Positions 35,775-44,815 of a stretch of 64,000 nt of DNA are shown here, piece after piece. A program made the translations under genes and the position numbers. The DNA is from Neobacillus niacini. GTDB taxonomy: Bacteria; Bacillota; Bacilli; Bacillales; Cytobacillaceae. The stretch lies in assembly GCF_000759675.1 (NCBI RefSeq), contig NZ_BAWM01000086.1:6828-70827 (forward strand), read 5' to 3'. Position 1 is the first letter of the stretch. The number at the start of each line of letters is the position of its first letter. The notes beneath the pieces are model-generated. The model was not told where the DNA came from. It saw only the letters and a list, made by a program, of their open reading frames with translations, and did not search any database.

Positions 35775-37277
35775 ATGAGCAACGAGGAAACTAAAACAGA
35801 CGTCATTTTAATTGGCGCCGGAATTATGAGTGCCACTTTAGGGACAATTATAAAAGAATTAGTACCGGAATGGGAAATTAAAGTGTTTGAGAAGCTTGAA
35901 AACGCAGGAGAAGAAAGCTCTAACGAATGGAATAATGCGGGGACTGGGCATGCGGCATTGTGCGAGCTTAACTACACGGTCGAAAAACCAGATGGATCTC
36001 TAGATATTAGTAAAGCGATAAAAATTAATGAGCAGTTTCAGGTTTCGATGCAGTTTTGGTCTTATTTAGTAAACAGTAAGCAGGTTAGTAATCCACAGGA
36101 CTTTATAAGACAATTACCTCATATGAGTTTAGTACATGGCGAACAAAATGTAGCTTTTTTAAAGAAACGATTTGAAGCGCTGTCAATCAATCCCCTATTC
36201 CAAGGGATGGAATTTTCCGATGATCCAGAAAAACTGATGGAATGGCTTCCGCTTATTATGGAAGGCCGTGCCTGGAATGAACCTATTGCGGCTACAAAAA
36301 TCGACTCTGGAACGGATGTCAACTTTGGTGCTTTAACGCGTAGGTTGTTTGACCACTTAGAGAGTAAAAATGTAGATATTAAATACAATCATAGTGTTAA
36401 TGATATTAATCGTACTAGCGATGGCTTGTGGGAATTGAAAGTGCAGAATCTCTTTAGCGGTTCAGTCAATCGCCATACTGCTAAATTCGTCTTTATCGGA
36501 GGCGGTGGAGGAAGCCTGCATTTACTTCAAAAATCCGGTATTCCTGAGGGAAAACATATTGGAGGATTCCCGGTAAGCGGAATATTTATGGTATGTAATA
36601 ATCCAGAAGTTGTAGAGCAGCATCATGCAAAAGTTTATGGAAAAGCTAAGGTTGGCGCTCCGCCAATGTCTGTTCCGCATCTTGATACAAGATATATCGA
36701 CAATAAAAAATCGTTGTTATTTGGACCGTTCGCTGGCTTCTCACCAAAATTTTTGAAAACGGGTTCAATGCTCGACTTAGTAACCTCTGTAAAACCGAAT
36801 AATGTCTTAACAATGTTGGCGGCAGGTGCAAAAGAGATGTCATTGACAAAATACCTGATCCAGCAAGTTATGTTATCGAAAGAACAGCGCATGGAGGAGT
36901 TACGTGAGTTTATCCCGACTGCCGTTGCTGAGGATTGGGATTTAGTAGTAGCAGGCCAACGAGTGCAGGTTATCAAAGATACTGAAGCTGGCGGCAAAGG
37001 GACGCTTCAATTTGGTACGGAAGTGATTACTGCGGCTGATGGTTCGATTGCTGCCTTACTAGGCGCTTCTCCGGGAGCTTCTACTGCCGTTCAGGTTATG
37101 CTTGAGGTCATCAAAAAATGTTTCCCTGAACATATGAATGAGTGGGAATCGAAAATCAAAAAAATGATTCCTTCTTATGGCGTGTCACTAATGGAAAACC
37201 CAGAGTTGCTGCACGAAATTCATACTTCGACTGAGCAGTCGCTCGGTCTAACAGAAAAAGAACTAGCTTACAGTTAG
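35775..37277 (+). CDS. mqo: Malate:quinone oxidoreductase
   Basis: The 500-residue FAD enzyme oxidises malate to oxaloacetate and reduces quinone at the membrane. Motifs: VILIGAGIMSATLGTIIKEL, EWNNAGTGHAALCELNYT, SLVHGEQNVAFLKKRF, FVFIGGGGGSLHLLQKSGIPE, GFPVSGIFM and the C-terminal GASPGASTAVQVML. This series is specific to Mqo. Its length is typical. ATG at 35775 is chosen (AAAGG upstream, family N-terminus); the frame is open upstream to 35727. It is monocistronic and closed by a very strong terminator. Confidence 0.95.
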   Translation: MSNEETKTDVILIGAGIMSATLGTIIKELVPEWEIKVFEKLENAGEESSNEWNNAGTGHAALCELNYTVEKPDGSLDISKAIKINEQFQVSMQFWSYLVNSKQVSNPQDFIRQLPHMSLVHGEQNVAFLKKRFEALSINPLFQGMEFSDDPEKLMEWLPLIMEGRAWNEPIAATKIDSGTDVNFGALTRRLFDHLESKNVDIKYNHSVNDINRTSDGLWELKVQNLFSGSVNRHTAKFVFIGGGGGSLHLLQKSGIPEGKHIGGFPVSGIFMVCNNPEVVEQHHAKVYGKAKVGAPPMSVPHLDTRYIDNKKSLLFGPFAGFSPKFLKTGSMLDLVTSVKPNNVLTMLAAGAKEMSLTKYLIQQVMLSKEQRMEELREFIPTAVAEDWDLVVAGQRVQVIKDTEAGGKGTLQFGTEVITAADGSIAALLGASPGASTAVQVMLEVIKKCFPEHMNEWESKIKKMIPSYGVSLMENPELLHEIHTSTEQSLGLTEKELAYS

Positions 37278-37302
37278 TTTTTAGATGCAGAAAAGAAAAA
37301 TT

Positions 37303-37357
37303 AAAGAGCAGAAAAGGTGCAAGTTCTATTTCAATACTTGCACCTTTTCTGCTCTTT
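37303..37357. terminator. Very strong terminator of mqo
   Basis: A perfect 22-bp inverted repeat begins AAAGAGCAGAAAAGG. The loop is 11 bases, with T-rich flanks. Confidence 0.9.
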
Positions 37358-37451
37358 TACATTTAAAACCATAACAAATACTGTCAAACCATTGTTCTAT
37401 TTAATCGTAGATATAGATATTAATAATTTATAACGAATAGGAGGATGATAG

Positions 37452-38438
37452 ATGAAAGCCATCGTGTACACAAAGTACGGTCCGCCCGACGTTCTTCAAC
37501 TTAAGGAGATAGAAAAACCAATTCCTAAAGATAATGAAATACTAGTAAAAGTAAAAGCGACAACCGTAACAGTAGCAGATATTCGGTCAAGGAGTTTTAC
37601 CGTTCCTCCCGCTTTTTGGCTGCCGGCACGAATTACACTTGGTTTCAAACAACCAAAAAAAGAGATTTTGGGGATGGAGTTAGCTGGTATAGTGGAGTCG
37701 GTTGGGAAAGATGTCAAAAGGTTTAAGGAAGGAGACCAGGTTTTTGCAGCATCTCTTGTGGGTTTTGGTGCTTATGCGGAGTATAAGTGTCTGCCGGAAG
37801 ATGGTCCTGTAACAATTAAACCTTCCAATATCACTTATGAAGAAGCAGCTGCCATTCCCATTGGAGCACGTACAGCATTGTTTTTTCTTAGAAAGGCTAA
37901 CATTCAGAGAGGTCAAAAGGTTCTTGTTTATGGTGCTTCAGGAAGCGTAGGAAGTTATGCAGTACAGCTTGCCAAGTATCTTGAAGCAGAAGTTACAGGA
38001 GTATGTAGTACTTCGAATTTAGAGTTGGTAAAATCACTGGGCGCTGATAAGGTAATAGATTACACCATAGAAGATTTTTCTAGTAACGATGAATCGTATG
38101 ATGTAATCTTTGTAGCGGTAAACAAGAGTTCCTTTACAGATTGTATGAAACTGTTAAAGAAGGACGGTACGTATATAAATGTCACTGAACCGCTGCCAAA
38201 TGCTAGAATGTTATGGACTCAATTAACCACCAGCAAGAAACTATTATTGAGTAGAAATTCACCTGAAACTGCAGAAGCTCTAAACTTCCTTAAAGAACTT
38301 GTTGAATCAGGGAAGTTAAAAGTTGTCATTGACCGATCTTATGCGTTTAATGAAATTATTGAAGCCCATCGATATGTCGAGAAAGGACACAAAAAGGGTA
38401 ATGTCGTTATAACTGTGGAACAAAACAACAAATCCTAA
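37452..38438 (+). CDS. Zinc-independent quinone-oxidoreductase-type MDR dehydrogenase
   Basis: The 328-residue medium-chain reductase has the N-terminal GroES-like domain MKAIVYTKYGPPDVLQLKEIEKP and the NADPH-binding fold QKVLVYGASGSVGSYAVQLAKY. The C-terminus reads RYVEKGHKKGNVVITV. The catalytic-zinc Cys/His ligands of alcohol dehydrogenases are absent, so it belongs with the quinone oxidoreductases. These reduce quinones or enones using NADPH. AGGAGG is well placed before ATG. It has no obvious operon partners. Confidence 0.9.
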   Translation: MKAIVYTKYGPPDVLQLKEIEKPIPKDNEILVKVKATTVTVADIRSRSFTVPPAFWLPARITLGFKQPKKEILGMELAGIVESVGKDVKRFKEGDQVFAASLVGFGAYAEYKCLPEDGPVTIKPSNITYEEAAAIPIGARTALFFLRKANIQRGQKVLVYGASGSVGSYAVQLAKYLEAEVTGVCSTSNLELVKSLGADKVIDYTIEDFSSNDESYDVIFVAVNKSSFTDCMKLLKKDGTYINVTEPLPNARMLWTQLTTSKKLLLSRNSPETAEALNFLKELVESGKLKVVIDRSYAFNEIIEAHRYVEKGHKKGNVVITVEQNNKS

Positions 38439-38448
38439 TGGAGTAAGA

Positions 38449-38712
38449 CTATTCTCCAGCATCATCACCACCAATGTCACCATTATCATCATCAATGGTT
38501 TCATTGGTACCATCCTTAAAGAAATCATTAATTGCATCTATTAATGATTTCTTTTGTTCATTTGGTTCATCGTCAAGTGTATTGGAGCTGTTACCTAAAA
38601 AAGTTTGAATGGAGAAGATTTGTGTAGCTTGTTTCCTGTTTTTAATAAAAAAAATTAGAAGAATGGAAATGATTATTAGAATTAAAATTACAAACAAGAA
38701 AATTTTTAACAT
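38449..38712 (-). CDS. Small membrane-anchored acidic protein
   Basis: This 87-residue protein has one N-terminal transmembrane helix (residues 2-23, very Ile/Leu-rich), a basic stop-transfer NRKQ, and an acidic tail ending DDDNGDIGGDDAGE. I do not recognise it. AAGGTGG on the minus strand precedes the ATG, which supports the gene. It is convergent with the MDR dehydrogenase gene, 10 bases apart. Confidence 0.6.
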   Translation of the reverse strand: MLKIFLFVILILIIISILLIFFIKNRKQATQIFSIQTFLGNSSNTLDDEPNEQKKSLIDAINDFFKDGTNETIDDDNGDIGGDDAGE

Positions 38713-38854
38713 AACATACCACCACCTTAACTTGTCCTTTTTTTATAGTATTTTGGTAACTACATAGGTATTCCGATTTATTCAAATGTTTTTTATAAGG
38801 ACTTTTTAGTTAAACAAGGACCTAAATACGAAATTGAAGAAGGAGGAGTTTTGT

Positions 38855-39610
38855 ATGAAATCAACAGATAAATTTAGCGGGAAGGCAGATGTGTATTCAA
38901 AATCTCGCCCTAGTTACCCAAATGAGTACATCGATTATCTACTCTCAATTAATAAATTGAATGGTACTAGTAGAATCGCAGATATTGGATCCGGGACAGG
39001 TATTCTAAGCCGGCAGTTATTGGAGAGAAGAGTAAAACTTTTAGGGGTGGAACCAAATGATGATATGAGAACAAAAGCTGAACAAGACTTACAACAGTTT
39101 GAACATTTTACTTCTATTAAAGGTTCAGCTGAAGAAACTACTTTAACGGACAATAGTGTAGACCTGGTTATAGCAGCTCAGGCATTTCATTGGTTTGACC
39201 AAGAAAAGTTCAAGTTGGAATGTAGACGCATTTTGAAACAAAATGCTAAAGTTGCCCTGGTATGGAATAGTAGAGATTTCAAAAGCCCGCTCAATATTGA
39301 AAATGCTGAGATTTTTAAAAAATTCTGTCCGAATTTTCATGGATTTAGTGGTGGAATTGGGGAGGATCAGGAAGTATTTAAACAATTTTTTCAGGATGGA
39401 GAATATGAATTTAAAAGGTTTCCAAATGATGTGATCCTGGATCTTGAAGGATTTTTGGGCAGGAACCTATCAGCGTCCTATTCGCCAAAAGAGACAGATA
39501 AGGAGTATGAATCCTTTGTAGAAGCCATCACAAATCTATTTAAAAAATACAGCCATAATGGAAAAATAGTTATGCCGAATTTTACCCGAAGTTATTTAGG
39601 AAACGTGTGA
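38855..39610 (+). CDS. Class I SAM-dependent methyltransferase (UbiE/YcgJ-like)
   Basis: The 251-residue protein opens with STDKFSGKADVYSKSRPSYP, a common start for the Methyltransf_11/UbiE group. It continues with motif I RIADIGSGTGILSRQLLE, motif II LLGVEPNDDMR, and motif IV VDLVIAAQAFHWFDQEKF, the HW(F/M)D motif of this subgroup. The substrate is unknown. ATG at 38855 with GAAGGAGGAG upstream is preferred over 38834. A weak imperfect hairpin lies after the stop codon (39637-39687). Confidence 0.85.
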   Translation: MKSTDKFSGKADVYSKSRPSYPNEYIDYLLSINKLNGTSRIADIGSGTGILSRQLLERRVKLLGVEPNDDMRTKAEQDLQQFEHFTSIKGSAEETTLTDNSVDLVIAAQAFHWFDQEKFKLECRRILKQNAKVALVWNSRDFKSPLNIENAEIFKKFCPNFHGFSGGIGEDQEVFKQFFQDGEYEFKRFPNDVILDLEGFLGRNLSASYSPKETDKEYESFVEAITNLFKKYSHNGKIVMPNFTRSYLGNV

Positions 39611-39898
39611 GGAAATAATAATTATGAATCCGTAAAAAATATAGTAGCAGAGTAATTCATATCTAAATTTGCTCTACTTCTATATTGATATAAAAGGGAA
39701 GGTTTATCAGGAATTATCCTTATCTTCTTCATTAATTGGAGGTAAATCATGGATTCCTCTCTAACAAAATCCACAATTATTGACAGATGTTCACTATTGT
39801 TTATATGTTATAAACAGCTGGATAGGGAGAATTCCAATATTGCTTTGGTTTGCGAACAGGCTGGTTTAACAAATTTCAAATGGAAGAGGATATTCAAG

Positions 39899-41167
39899 AT
39901 GAACAAACAGGAAAGCAGCTATAGATGGGTGGTATTTAGTACCGTCTTATTGGCTTACTTTTTAATAATCAGCCAAAGGACTGCTCCAGGACTTATAACT
40001 GATCAGTTAATGAAGGATTTTCATGTTTCAGCTGCTGTCATAGGTCTAATGAGTAGTTTTCAATTTTTTGCTTATGCAGGACTTCAAATTCCGATAGGGT
40101 TATTATCGGACAGATTCGGTCCCAATCGATTTCTTATTTTAGGTACCATTCTCACGGGAATTGGCTGCCTTATTTACAGTTTTGCTCCCAATGAATATGT
40201 TTTGATTTTTTCTCGATTTTTAGTTGGAACGGGAGATTCGATGATTTTTCTTAACTTAGTAATCATTTTAAGCCAATGGTTCAAGGCGCAGGAATTTGTA
40301 AAATTGTTGGGTGTGATTTCACTTGTTTCGAGCCTTGGTTCATTAACAGCTACAGTTCCTTTTTCTATGTGGATTTCATTCGCAGGTTGGCGAACACCAT
40401 TCTTAACTATAGGTATCATTTTAGCGTTATTCTCTTACCTTCTTTATACTGTGCTTGTTTTGAAGCCTAACAAAATCTTTAAAAATGATTTCGATATGAA
40501 AAAGAATAGGAACAAAAATCGTGAAAGTGTTTGGAGGATCCTCCGCCGAACCATTTCCGCACGTCAAGCTTGGGCAACGTTTCTATGTCATTTTGGGTTG
40601 GTTGGGGCGTATGTCGGATTTATCGGTTCATGGGGAGTACCGTATGGAATTCATGTACTGGAGTTATCCCGTTCAGAAGCTAGCCAGCTAATGATGTATG
40701 GTCTTTTTGGAGCCATTCTTGGTGGCCCTTTAATTAGCTGGATTACAAGCAGACTAGAATCTATGAAAAAAGTTTATACCTTTGTTCATATCATTGCCTT
40801 TTTAAGTTGGGGAGGATTGTTTTTATCAGGTGTGAACCCTTCATTTATACTAGTAGTAGTTTTGTTTTTTCTCGTAGGTTTTGGAACTGGTGCAAGTGCA
40901 TTGACGTTTGCTGTAGTGCGGAAATCCTTCCCGATAGAAGAAGTAGGGGTGGTTACAGGATTCTCCAATATGGGTGGCTTTTTAAGTGCTGTTTTATTAC
41001 CAATTGTTTTCGGTAAGGTACTAGATTTATTTCCTCAAGATACTATCAATGTTGGTTATCATTATGGGTTTATCATTCCTGTTTTATTTTCTTTGGTGGG
41101 AGTGTTAGGAGTCATTATGATCAAAGAGGAAAAAAGCGAAGGAAAAAACGTACTAAATGCTTTATAA
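39899..41167 (+). CDS. MFS transporter
   Basis: The roughly 422-residue major facilitator has twelve transmembrane helices, the loop-2/3 motif GLQIPIGLLSDRFGPNR (G-x3-D-x-G-x-x-R-like) and the NarK/OFA-type QRTAPGLITDQLMKDFHVS opening. The substrate is unknown. The start is uncertain. ATG at 39899 (AGAGG upstream) fits the family. The frame is also open to an ATG at 39749 with a stronger ribosome binding site (GGAGGTAAATC), which would add a 50-residue non-membrane extension. Confidence 0.85.
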   Translation: MNKQESSYRWVVFSTVLLAYFLIISQRTAPGLITDQLMKDFHVSAAVIGLMSSFQFFAYAGLQIPIGLLSDRFGPNRFLILGTILTGIGCLIYSFAPNEYVLIFSRFLVGTGDSMIFLNLVIILSQWFKAQEFVKLLGVISLVSSLGSLTATVPFSMWISFAGWRTPFLTIGIILALFSYLLYTVLVLKPNKIFKNDFDMKKNRNKNRESVWRILRRTISARQAWATFLCHFGLVGAYVGFIGSWGVPYGIHVLELSRSEASQLMMYGLFGAILGGPLISWITSRLESMKKVYTFVHIIAFLSWGGLFLSGVNPSFILVVVLFFLVGFGTGASALTFAVVRKSFPIEEVGVVTGFSNMGGFLSAVLLPIVFGKVLDLFPQDTINVGYHYGFIIPVLFSLVGVLGVIMIKEEKSEGKNVLNAL

Positions 41168-41170
41168 TGC

Positions 41171-41210
41171 AAAGCCGATTTTCCTAAGCGGAAAGTTGGC
41201 TTTTTCTATA
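41171..41210 (+). terminator. Terminator of the MFS gene
   Basis: AAAGCCGATTTTCC pairs with GGAAAGTTGGCTTT over 14 bp (some G-U and one mismatch) and runs into TTTTC. Confidence 0.7.
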
Positions 41211-41491
41211 TTCAAGTTTGAAAAATTTTGAAACATTAGGGGAGATAAATACGTCTAAATAATGGTAATTTTCTTTATTTGAATGGACAAAGTTGCATTA
41301 GAAAGGTAAGTTGATAGTAAAAGTACATTCACATCGATAACAAATTTTGGCAGCAGCACCTGGAAAGAAATTGAATATACTAACAGCTGTGGGAAGAGAG
41401 TTAGTTACTTCTCACAAAGTAAGATAGAAACAAAGAATATTTTAGAGGGTTTTAATAAAGTTAGGTAGTTTTAATAAAAGGTGGAATTTAT
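41211..41491. other. Intergenic stretch
   Basis: No gene is seen. GTTTTAATAAA occurs twice (about 41449 and 41468) just before the acetyltransferase ribosome binding site. Confidence 0.4.
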
Positions 41492-41950
41492 ATGAAAATT
41501 GTTGAGCTTCAGACAGGGAACGAATTTCTTGAAGAAGGCATTCAGGTATTTTGGAATGTATGGGGGACTGAAGATAATTATAAGTTTTACGAGGATTGTA
41601 TACTTCATTCCGCTGAAACTTCAGAACATCTTCCAAGATTCTATATGGCAATTGAAAATGGAAATATTATTGGCACGTATGCTCTATTGAGAAATGATAT
41701 TAATAGCCGCCAGGATTTATGTCCGTGGCTTGCGTGCTTGTTCGTGGATAAAGAATACCGTGGGAAAGAAATCGGATCGAAGCTTCTTGAACACGGTTTA
41801 AGTGAAGCTGCCAAAAAGGGGTATAAGAAGCTTTATTTGACTACAGATTTAGAAAATTATTATGAAAAATACGGCTGGGAACATAACGGAATAGCCTATG
41901 GACCAAGTGGCGGGCATATCAAGATTTATGAAAAAAGCACCGGTATTTAG
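41492..41950 (+). CDS. GNAT family N-acetyltransferase
   Basis: The 152-residue protein has the GNAT core: a beta4 strand (WLACLFVDKEYRGKEIGSKLLEHG, with the acetyl-CoA pyrophosphate loop RGKEIGSKL) and a beta5/alpha segment KKLYLTTDLENYYEKYGWEH. Its length is typical. The acceptor is unknown. AAAAGGTGG precedes ATG. Confidence 0.9.
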   Translation: MKIVELQTGNEFLEEGIQVFWNVWGTEDNYKFYEDCILHSAETSEHLPRFYMAIENGNIIGTYALLRNDINSRQDLCPWLACLFVDKEYRGKEIGSKLLEHGLSEAAKKGYKKLYLTTDLENYYEKYGWEHNGIAYGPSGGHIKIYEKSTGI

Positions 41951-41953
41951 GCG

Positions 41954-42061
41954 ATGAACTGCATGAAAATAGTAGATACGACCACCATTCATCCTTCCAT
42001 AAGGAAACTACTTTCCCTAGCCACCTCAAAGGAAAAAGTGGAAATAGAATATAAGAAATAA
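41954..42061 (+). other. Short open frame of 35 codons, doubtful gene
   Basis: ATG at 41954 gives MNCMKIVDTTTIHPSIRK and then a basic helix ending in EIEYKK. No ribosome binding site is visible beyond GGCG. It could be a remnant of a larger gene. I do not recognise it. Confidence 0.2.
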
Positions 42062-42077
42062 AGACTGGAGTTTACAT

Positions 42078-42428
42078 ATGAATCCAATAATAAACCAAAT
42101 TGGAACCATTTTTATACCTGTCCGTAATGTTGAAAACGCACGTAATTGGTATTGTGATATCTTAGGGTTAGAAAACAATGGAGAGATCTTATTTGGACAT
42201 TTATTTATTGTTCCGATGATTGGGACTGGAATTGTACTAGATAGTAAGATTTATTCAGAGGATAATATAATCAAAAGTCCAGTTTTTCATTTTAACACGG
42301 ATAATATAGAACAAGCCTTCGAGTATATGAAGAGCAAGAATGTCGAACTAACAACTGGAATTGAGCATAATCATTGGTTTAATTTCAAGGACCCTGATGG
42401 AAACCATTTGATGGTCTGTCAGTGTTAA
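42078..42428 (+). CDS. VOC family (glyoxalase-like) protein
   Basis: The 116-residue single vicinal-oxygen-chelate unit has GTIFIPVRNVENARNWYCDILGLE and the closing NHWFNFKDPDGNHLMVC. Two such units in a dimer form a metal site. It could be an antibiotic-resistance-type or glyoxalase-type enzyme; the substrate is unknown. CTGGAG precedes ATG. Confidence 0.9.
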   Translation: MNPIINQIGTIFIPVRNVENARNWYCDILGLENNGEILFGHLFIVPMIGTGIVLDSKIYSEDNIIKSPVFHFNTDNIEQAFEYMKSKNVELTTGIEHNHWFNFKDPDGNHLMVCQC

Positions 42429-42471
42429 TTTCTTTATTAAGTATGGTTAATCAATATCTAATGTGGAAAAT

Positions 42472-42519
42472 AAAAAGGAGTGTTTCATCGGTGCCAGGCA
42501 TCATGAAACACTCCTTTTT
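42472..42519. terminator. Bidirectional terminator
   Basis: AAAAAGGAGTGTTTCAT and ATGAAACACTCCTTTTT form a perfect 17-bp stem with a 14-base loop between two convergent genes. Confidence 0.9.
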
Positions 42520-42526
42520 ATTTAAT

Positions 42527-42778
42527 TCAATCGAATCCCTGTGCGAGTGTAAATCCTAGAACAAAAAGGATAACAAAGACGATGGAAAACGCAATCCATA
42601 TTAGGTCTGTCTTCTTTCCTTTCTGCTCCCTGACGATAACCATTTCAAATAACCCAATCATTAATATACCGAGTACTGCCTTCAAATAGTAAGATAGCGG
42701 AATGGAATAGGCGGAAAAGAAGAGAATACAACCCGTTACGATTATGAGAATGTATGTAGCTCGTAAAACCATATGCAC
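42527..42778 (-). pseudogene. Truncated YisL (DUF1516) family membrane protein
   Basis: This 83-residue piece has three transmembrane helices and reads HMVLRATYILIIVTGCILFF, then VLGILMIGLFEMVIVREQKGKKTDLIWI. This matches the C-terminal two-thirds of YisL-type proteins, which are about 118 residues with four helices. The upstream in-frame sequence after a TAG stop reads ASLILLVGSLVVHM, as if the first helix were shortened by an internal deletion and then cut by the stop. The only start is a GTG with no ribosome binding site, so it is probably non-functional. Confidence 0.6.
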
Positions 42779-43126
42779 AACAAGTGACCCGACAAGAAGA
42801 ATAAGAGAAGCCTATTTTCTTGTCAATTTAACACCAACAGTTAAGCACCTAGAAAAATTGCTTTGTGGTTAAACCTTTTTCATTTTATGGAGTAATCATG
42901 TTTTTTTAGAAAAAGAAAATGGAGGATAATGGATGGAACATTTTCATGATTCATCTTGCAATTAAGTTGAATTGGCTACTCTAACCCATACAGAGGACCC
43001 GTAATATGTCCCTATAAATTGCCTGATTGACCGTTGCCCATGATACATAATTATTTTGCCGTGAATAAATTACAAATTTTCTCATCAACTTAAGAAATAA
43101 ACAAATAAGAGAAGAAGGTGTAATAG
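42779..43126. other. Intergenic stretch
   Basis: No gene is supported. A 10-codon ATG frame with GGAGG upstream (about 42932-42964) is too short to call. The rest is presumably the promoter of the GH18 gene and the decayed 5' part of the YisL-like gene. Confidence 0.4.
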
Positions 43127-44341
43127 GTGTCTCGAAACTGTTATCGGTTATTCACTATAATTACTTTAAGCATATTCTTTTTACTACTGTCATCCTGCAG
43201 TCCTTCACAAAAAAATGGTAGCCCAAAAATTGTTCGAGAAAATACATACGGTATCGGAAAGCAATCGACAGAGCAAGTGCAGGATATTCATCCGGGTTAC
43301 TCAGAAACGCCTGGCCAGAGAGTTCAGGTACACTATATTAATAAAATTCCTCGTGAAGTTTTAGGTTTTTACACAGAGCAGGAAGGAACTTATCCAGGGT
43401 CTCAACCTACAGTTAATTCGCAATTCACCAATTTAAGCATCATTGCACCCTTTTGGTACAAACTTGATGATAAACGTCCAGGCAGTCTTATAGATTCTGT
43501 TTCTGCAGATCATAAGAGAAAGGTTATTCAAAACGCTCATGAAAAAAATGTGAAGGTATATCTAGTTGTTCACAACCTCTTTTATGAAACCCTGGAGAAG
43601 GGCAAGCAAGTAGCGAGTAATGTAATCGATAACGATAAAAACCGCAGTGTTTTCATTCAAAATTTACGAAATGAAATGAATCAGTTCAATTATGACGGTA
43701 TTAATATAGACATAGAAAATTTGTATTTGAAAGACCGAGATTCCTTTAGTCTGATGATTAAAAAATTGTGTGATACACTGCATCGCGATGGAAAAGTAGT
43801 GACGGTTTCAGTCCCGGCAAACACAGGTGATTCGCGTTCTAATCCGTGGTCACCATGGTTTGATTACGCAAAGCTTGGTCTATTTGCAGATAGGTTAATG
43901 ATTATGACCTACGATGAACACAACGTAAACACAACACCCGGGTCAACGGCATCAGTTGATTGGACAGAAGCAACGATTCGTTATGCTTTGAATAAAGGAG
44001 TACCACCATCAAAAATTTTACTCGGTATCGCTGGTTATGGATGGGATTGGGACACAACAGCGAACAAAGCCCTTTATAGCTCCTATGCACAGTTAATGGG
44101 GCATAAAACAAAATATAAAGCTGAAATTTTATGGGACTCCCGTTCACAGACACCTCATTTCGGTTATGTCGATGAAAAAAACCATAACCACGAGGTCTGG
44201 TTTGAGAATAGTTACAGTCTGCAGTATAAACTAAACCTTGTGGAAAAATTTAACTTACAAGGAATCGGGATTTGGCGACTTGGCTTAGAAGACCCTATGT
44301 ACTGGACGGCCATTCCTGGGAAAATAAAAGTAAAAAAATGA
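43127..44341 (+). CDS. GH18 family spore-type glycosidase, lipoprotein
   Basis: The 404-residue precursor has a lipoprotein signal (lipobox LSSC) and a catalytic GH18 barrel. Its signature DGINIDIE (Asp190, Asp195, Glu197) includes the catalytic acid. Other segments are VLGFYTEQEG, LMIMTYDEHN and GIGIWRLGLEDP. This is the SleL/YaaH/YdhD type of cortical-lytic N-acetylglucosaminidase, but LysM domains are absent. The start is GTG at 43127 with AAGGTG upstream. A role in spore cortex or cell-wall turnover is inferred. Confidence 0.85.
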   Translation: MSRNCYRLFTIITLSIFFLLLSSCSPSQKNGSPKIVRENTYGIGKQSTEQVQDIHPGYSETPGQRVQVHYINKIPREVLGFYTEQEGTYPGSQPTVNSQFTNLSIIAPFWYKLDDKRPGSLIDSVSADHKRKVIQNAHEKNVKVYLVVHNLFYETLEKGKQVASNVIDNDKNRSVFIQNLRNEMNQFNYDGINIDIENLYLKDRDSFSLMIKKLCDTLHRDGKVVTVSVPANTGDSRSNPWSPWFDYAKLGLFADRLMIMTYDEHNVNTTPGSTASVDWTEATIRYALNKGVPPSKILLGIAGYGWDWDTTANKALYSSYAQLMGHKTKYKAEILWDSRSQTPHFGYVDEKNHNHEVWFENSYSLQYKLNLVEKFNLQGIGIWRLGLEDPMYWTAIPGKIKVKK

Positions 44342-44351
44342 TGCTGAAGGT

Positions 44352-44386
44352 TCCCCAAAAGTCTGAGCTTTTTTGGGGACACCACC
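44352..44386 (+). terminator. Terminator of the GH18 gene
   Basis: TCCCCAAAA/TTTTGGGGA is a 9-bp stem with a 10-base loop, close to the stop codon. Confidence 0.6.
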
Positions 44387-44472
44387 TTTTTTATTCAAAT
44401 AATTATTTCTAATGTGCAATTTGTTCCGTATTTTGGAGGTAAACTAACTTATAGACATTGAGGAGTGAGATT

Positions 44473-44736
44473 ATGTTCTTGCAAGGGACTATTATTGCAG
44501 GTGAATTTGATTCATCTTTGAATGAATTTTCCATACTGAAAGTAAAAAATTTCAACACAGAATCGGTCCTGAATGAAAACCAAATAAATAATATATATCA
44601 CTATTTAAAAAAACATGAGCATGAAGATGATGGACAAATTATTACCCTATATGACCAAATGCCTGTACACTTATCTCAGAATGAAATTAACCAGTTCATA
44701 TGTGATTTAGAGAGAGTAATGTCCATGTATCACTGA
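44473..44736 (+). CDS. Small hypothetical protein
   Basis: This 87-residue soluble protein, MFLQGTIIAGEFDSSLNEF and so on, ends DLERVMSMYH. It is not recognised. The ATG at 44473 has GAGGAGTGAG upstream, which supports translation; TTG at 44458 is less likely. It is convergent with the SDR gene. An acidic, helical C-terminal half is the only visible feature. Confidence 0.65.
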   Translation: MFLQGTIIAGEFDSSLNEFSILKVKNFNTESVLNENQINNIYHYLKKHEHEDDGQIITLYDQMPVHLSQNEINQFICDLERVMSMYH

Positions 44737-44783
44737 GGTTGTGTAAGTCTACCTTAGCCATATATAGTACAAACAGTAAGAAG

Positions 44784-44812
44784 AAGCAGACCCAATGGAT
44801 CTGCTTTGTTTT
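44784..44812. terminator. Terminator between convergent genes
   Basis: AAGCAGA/TCTGCTT is extended by CC/GG across a short loop and lies between the small hypothetical gene and the SDR gene. Confidence 0.6.
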
Positions 44813-44815
44813 GGT

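Noticed and set aside
42932..42964. 10-codon frame with GGAGG upstream
   Set aside because: It is too short, with no similarity or neighbouring evidence to support a gene.
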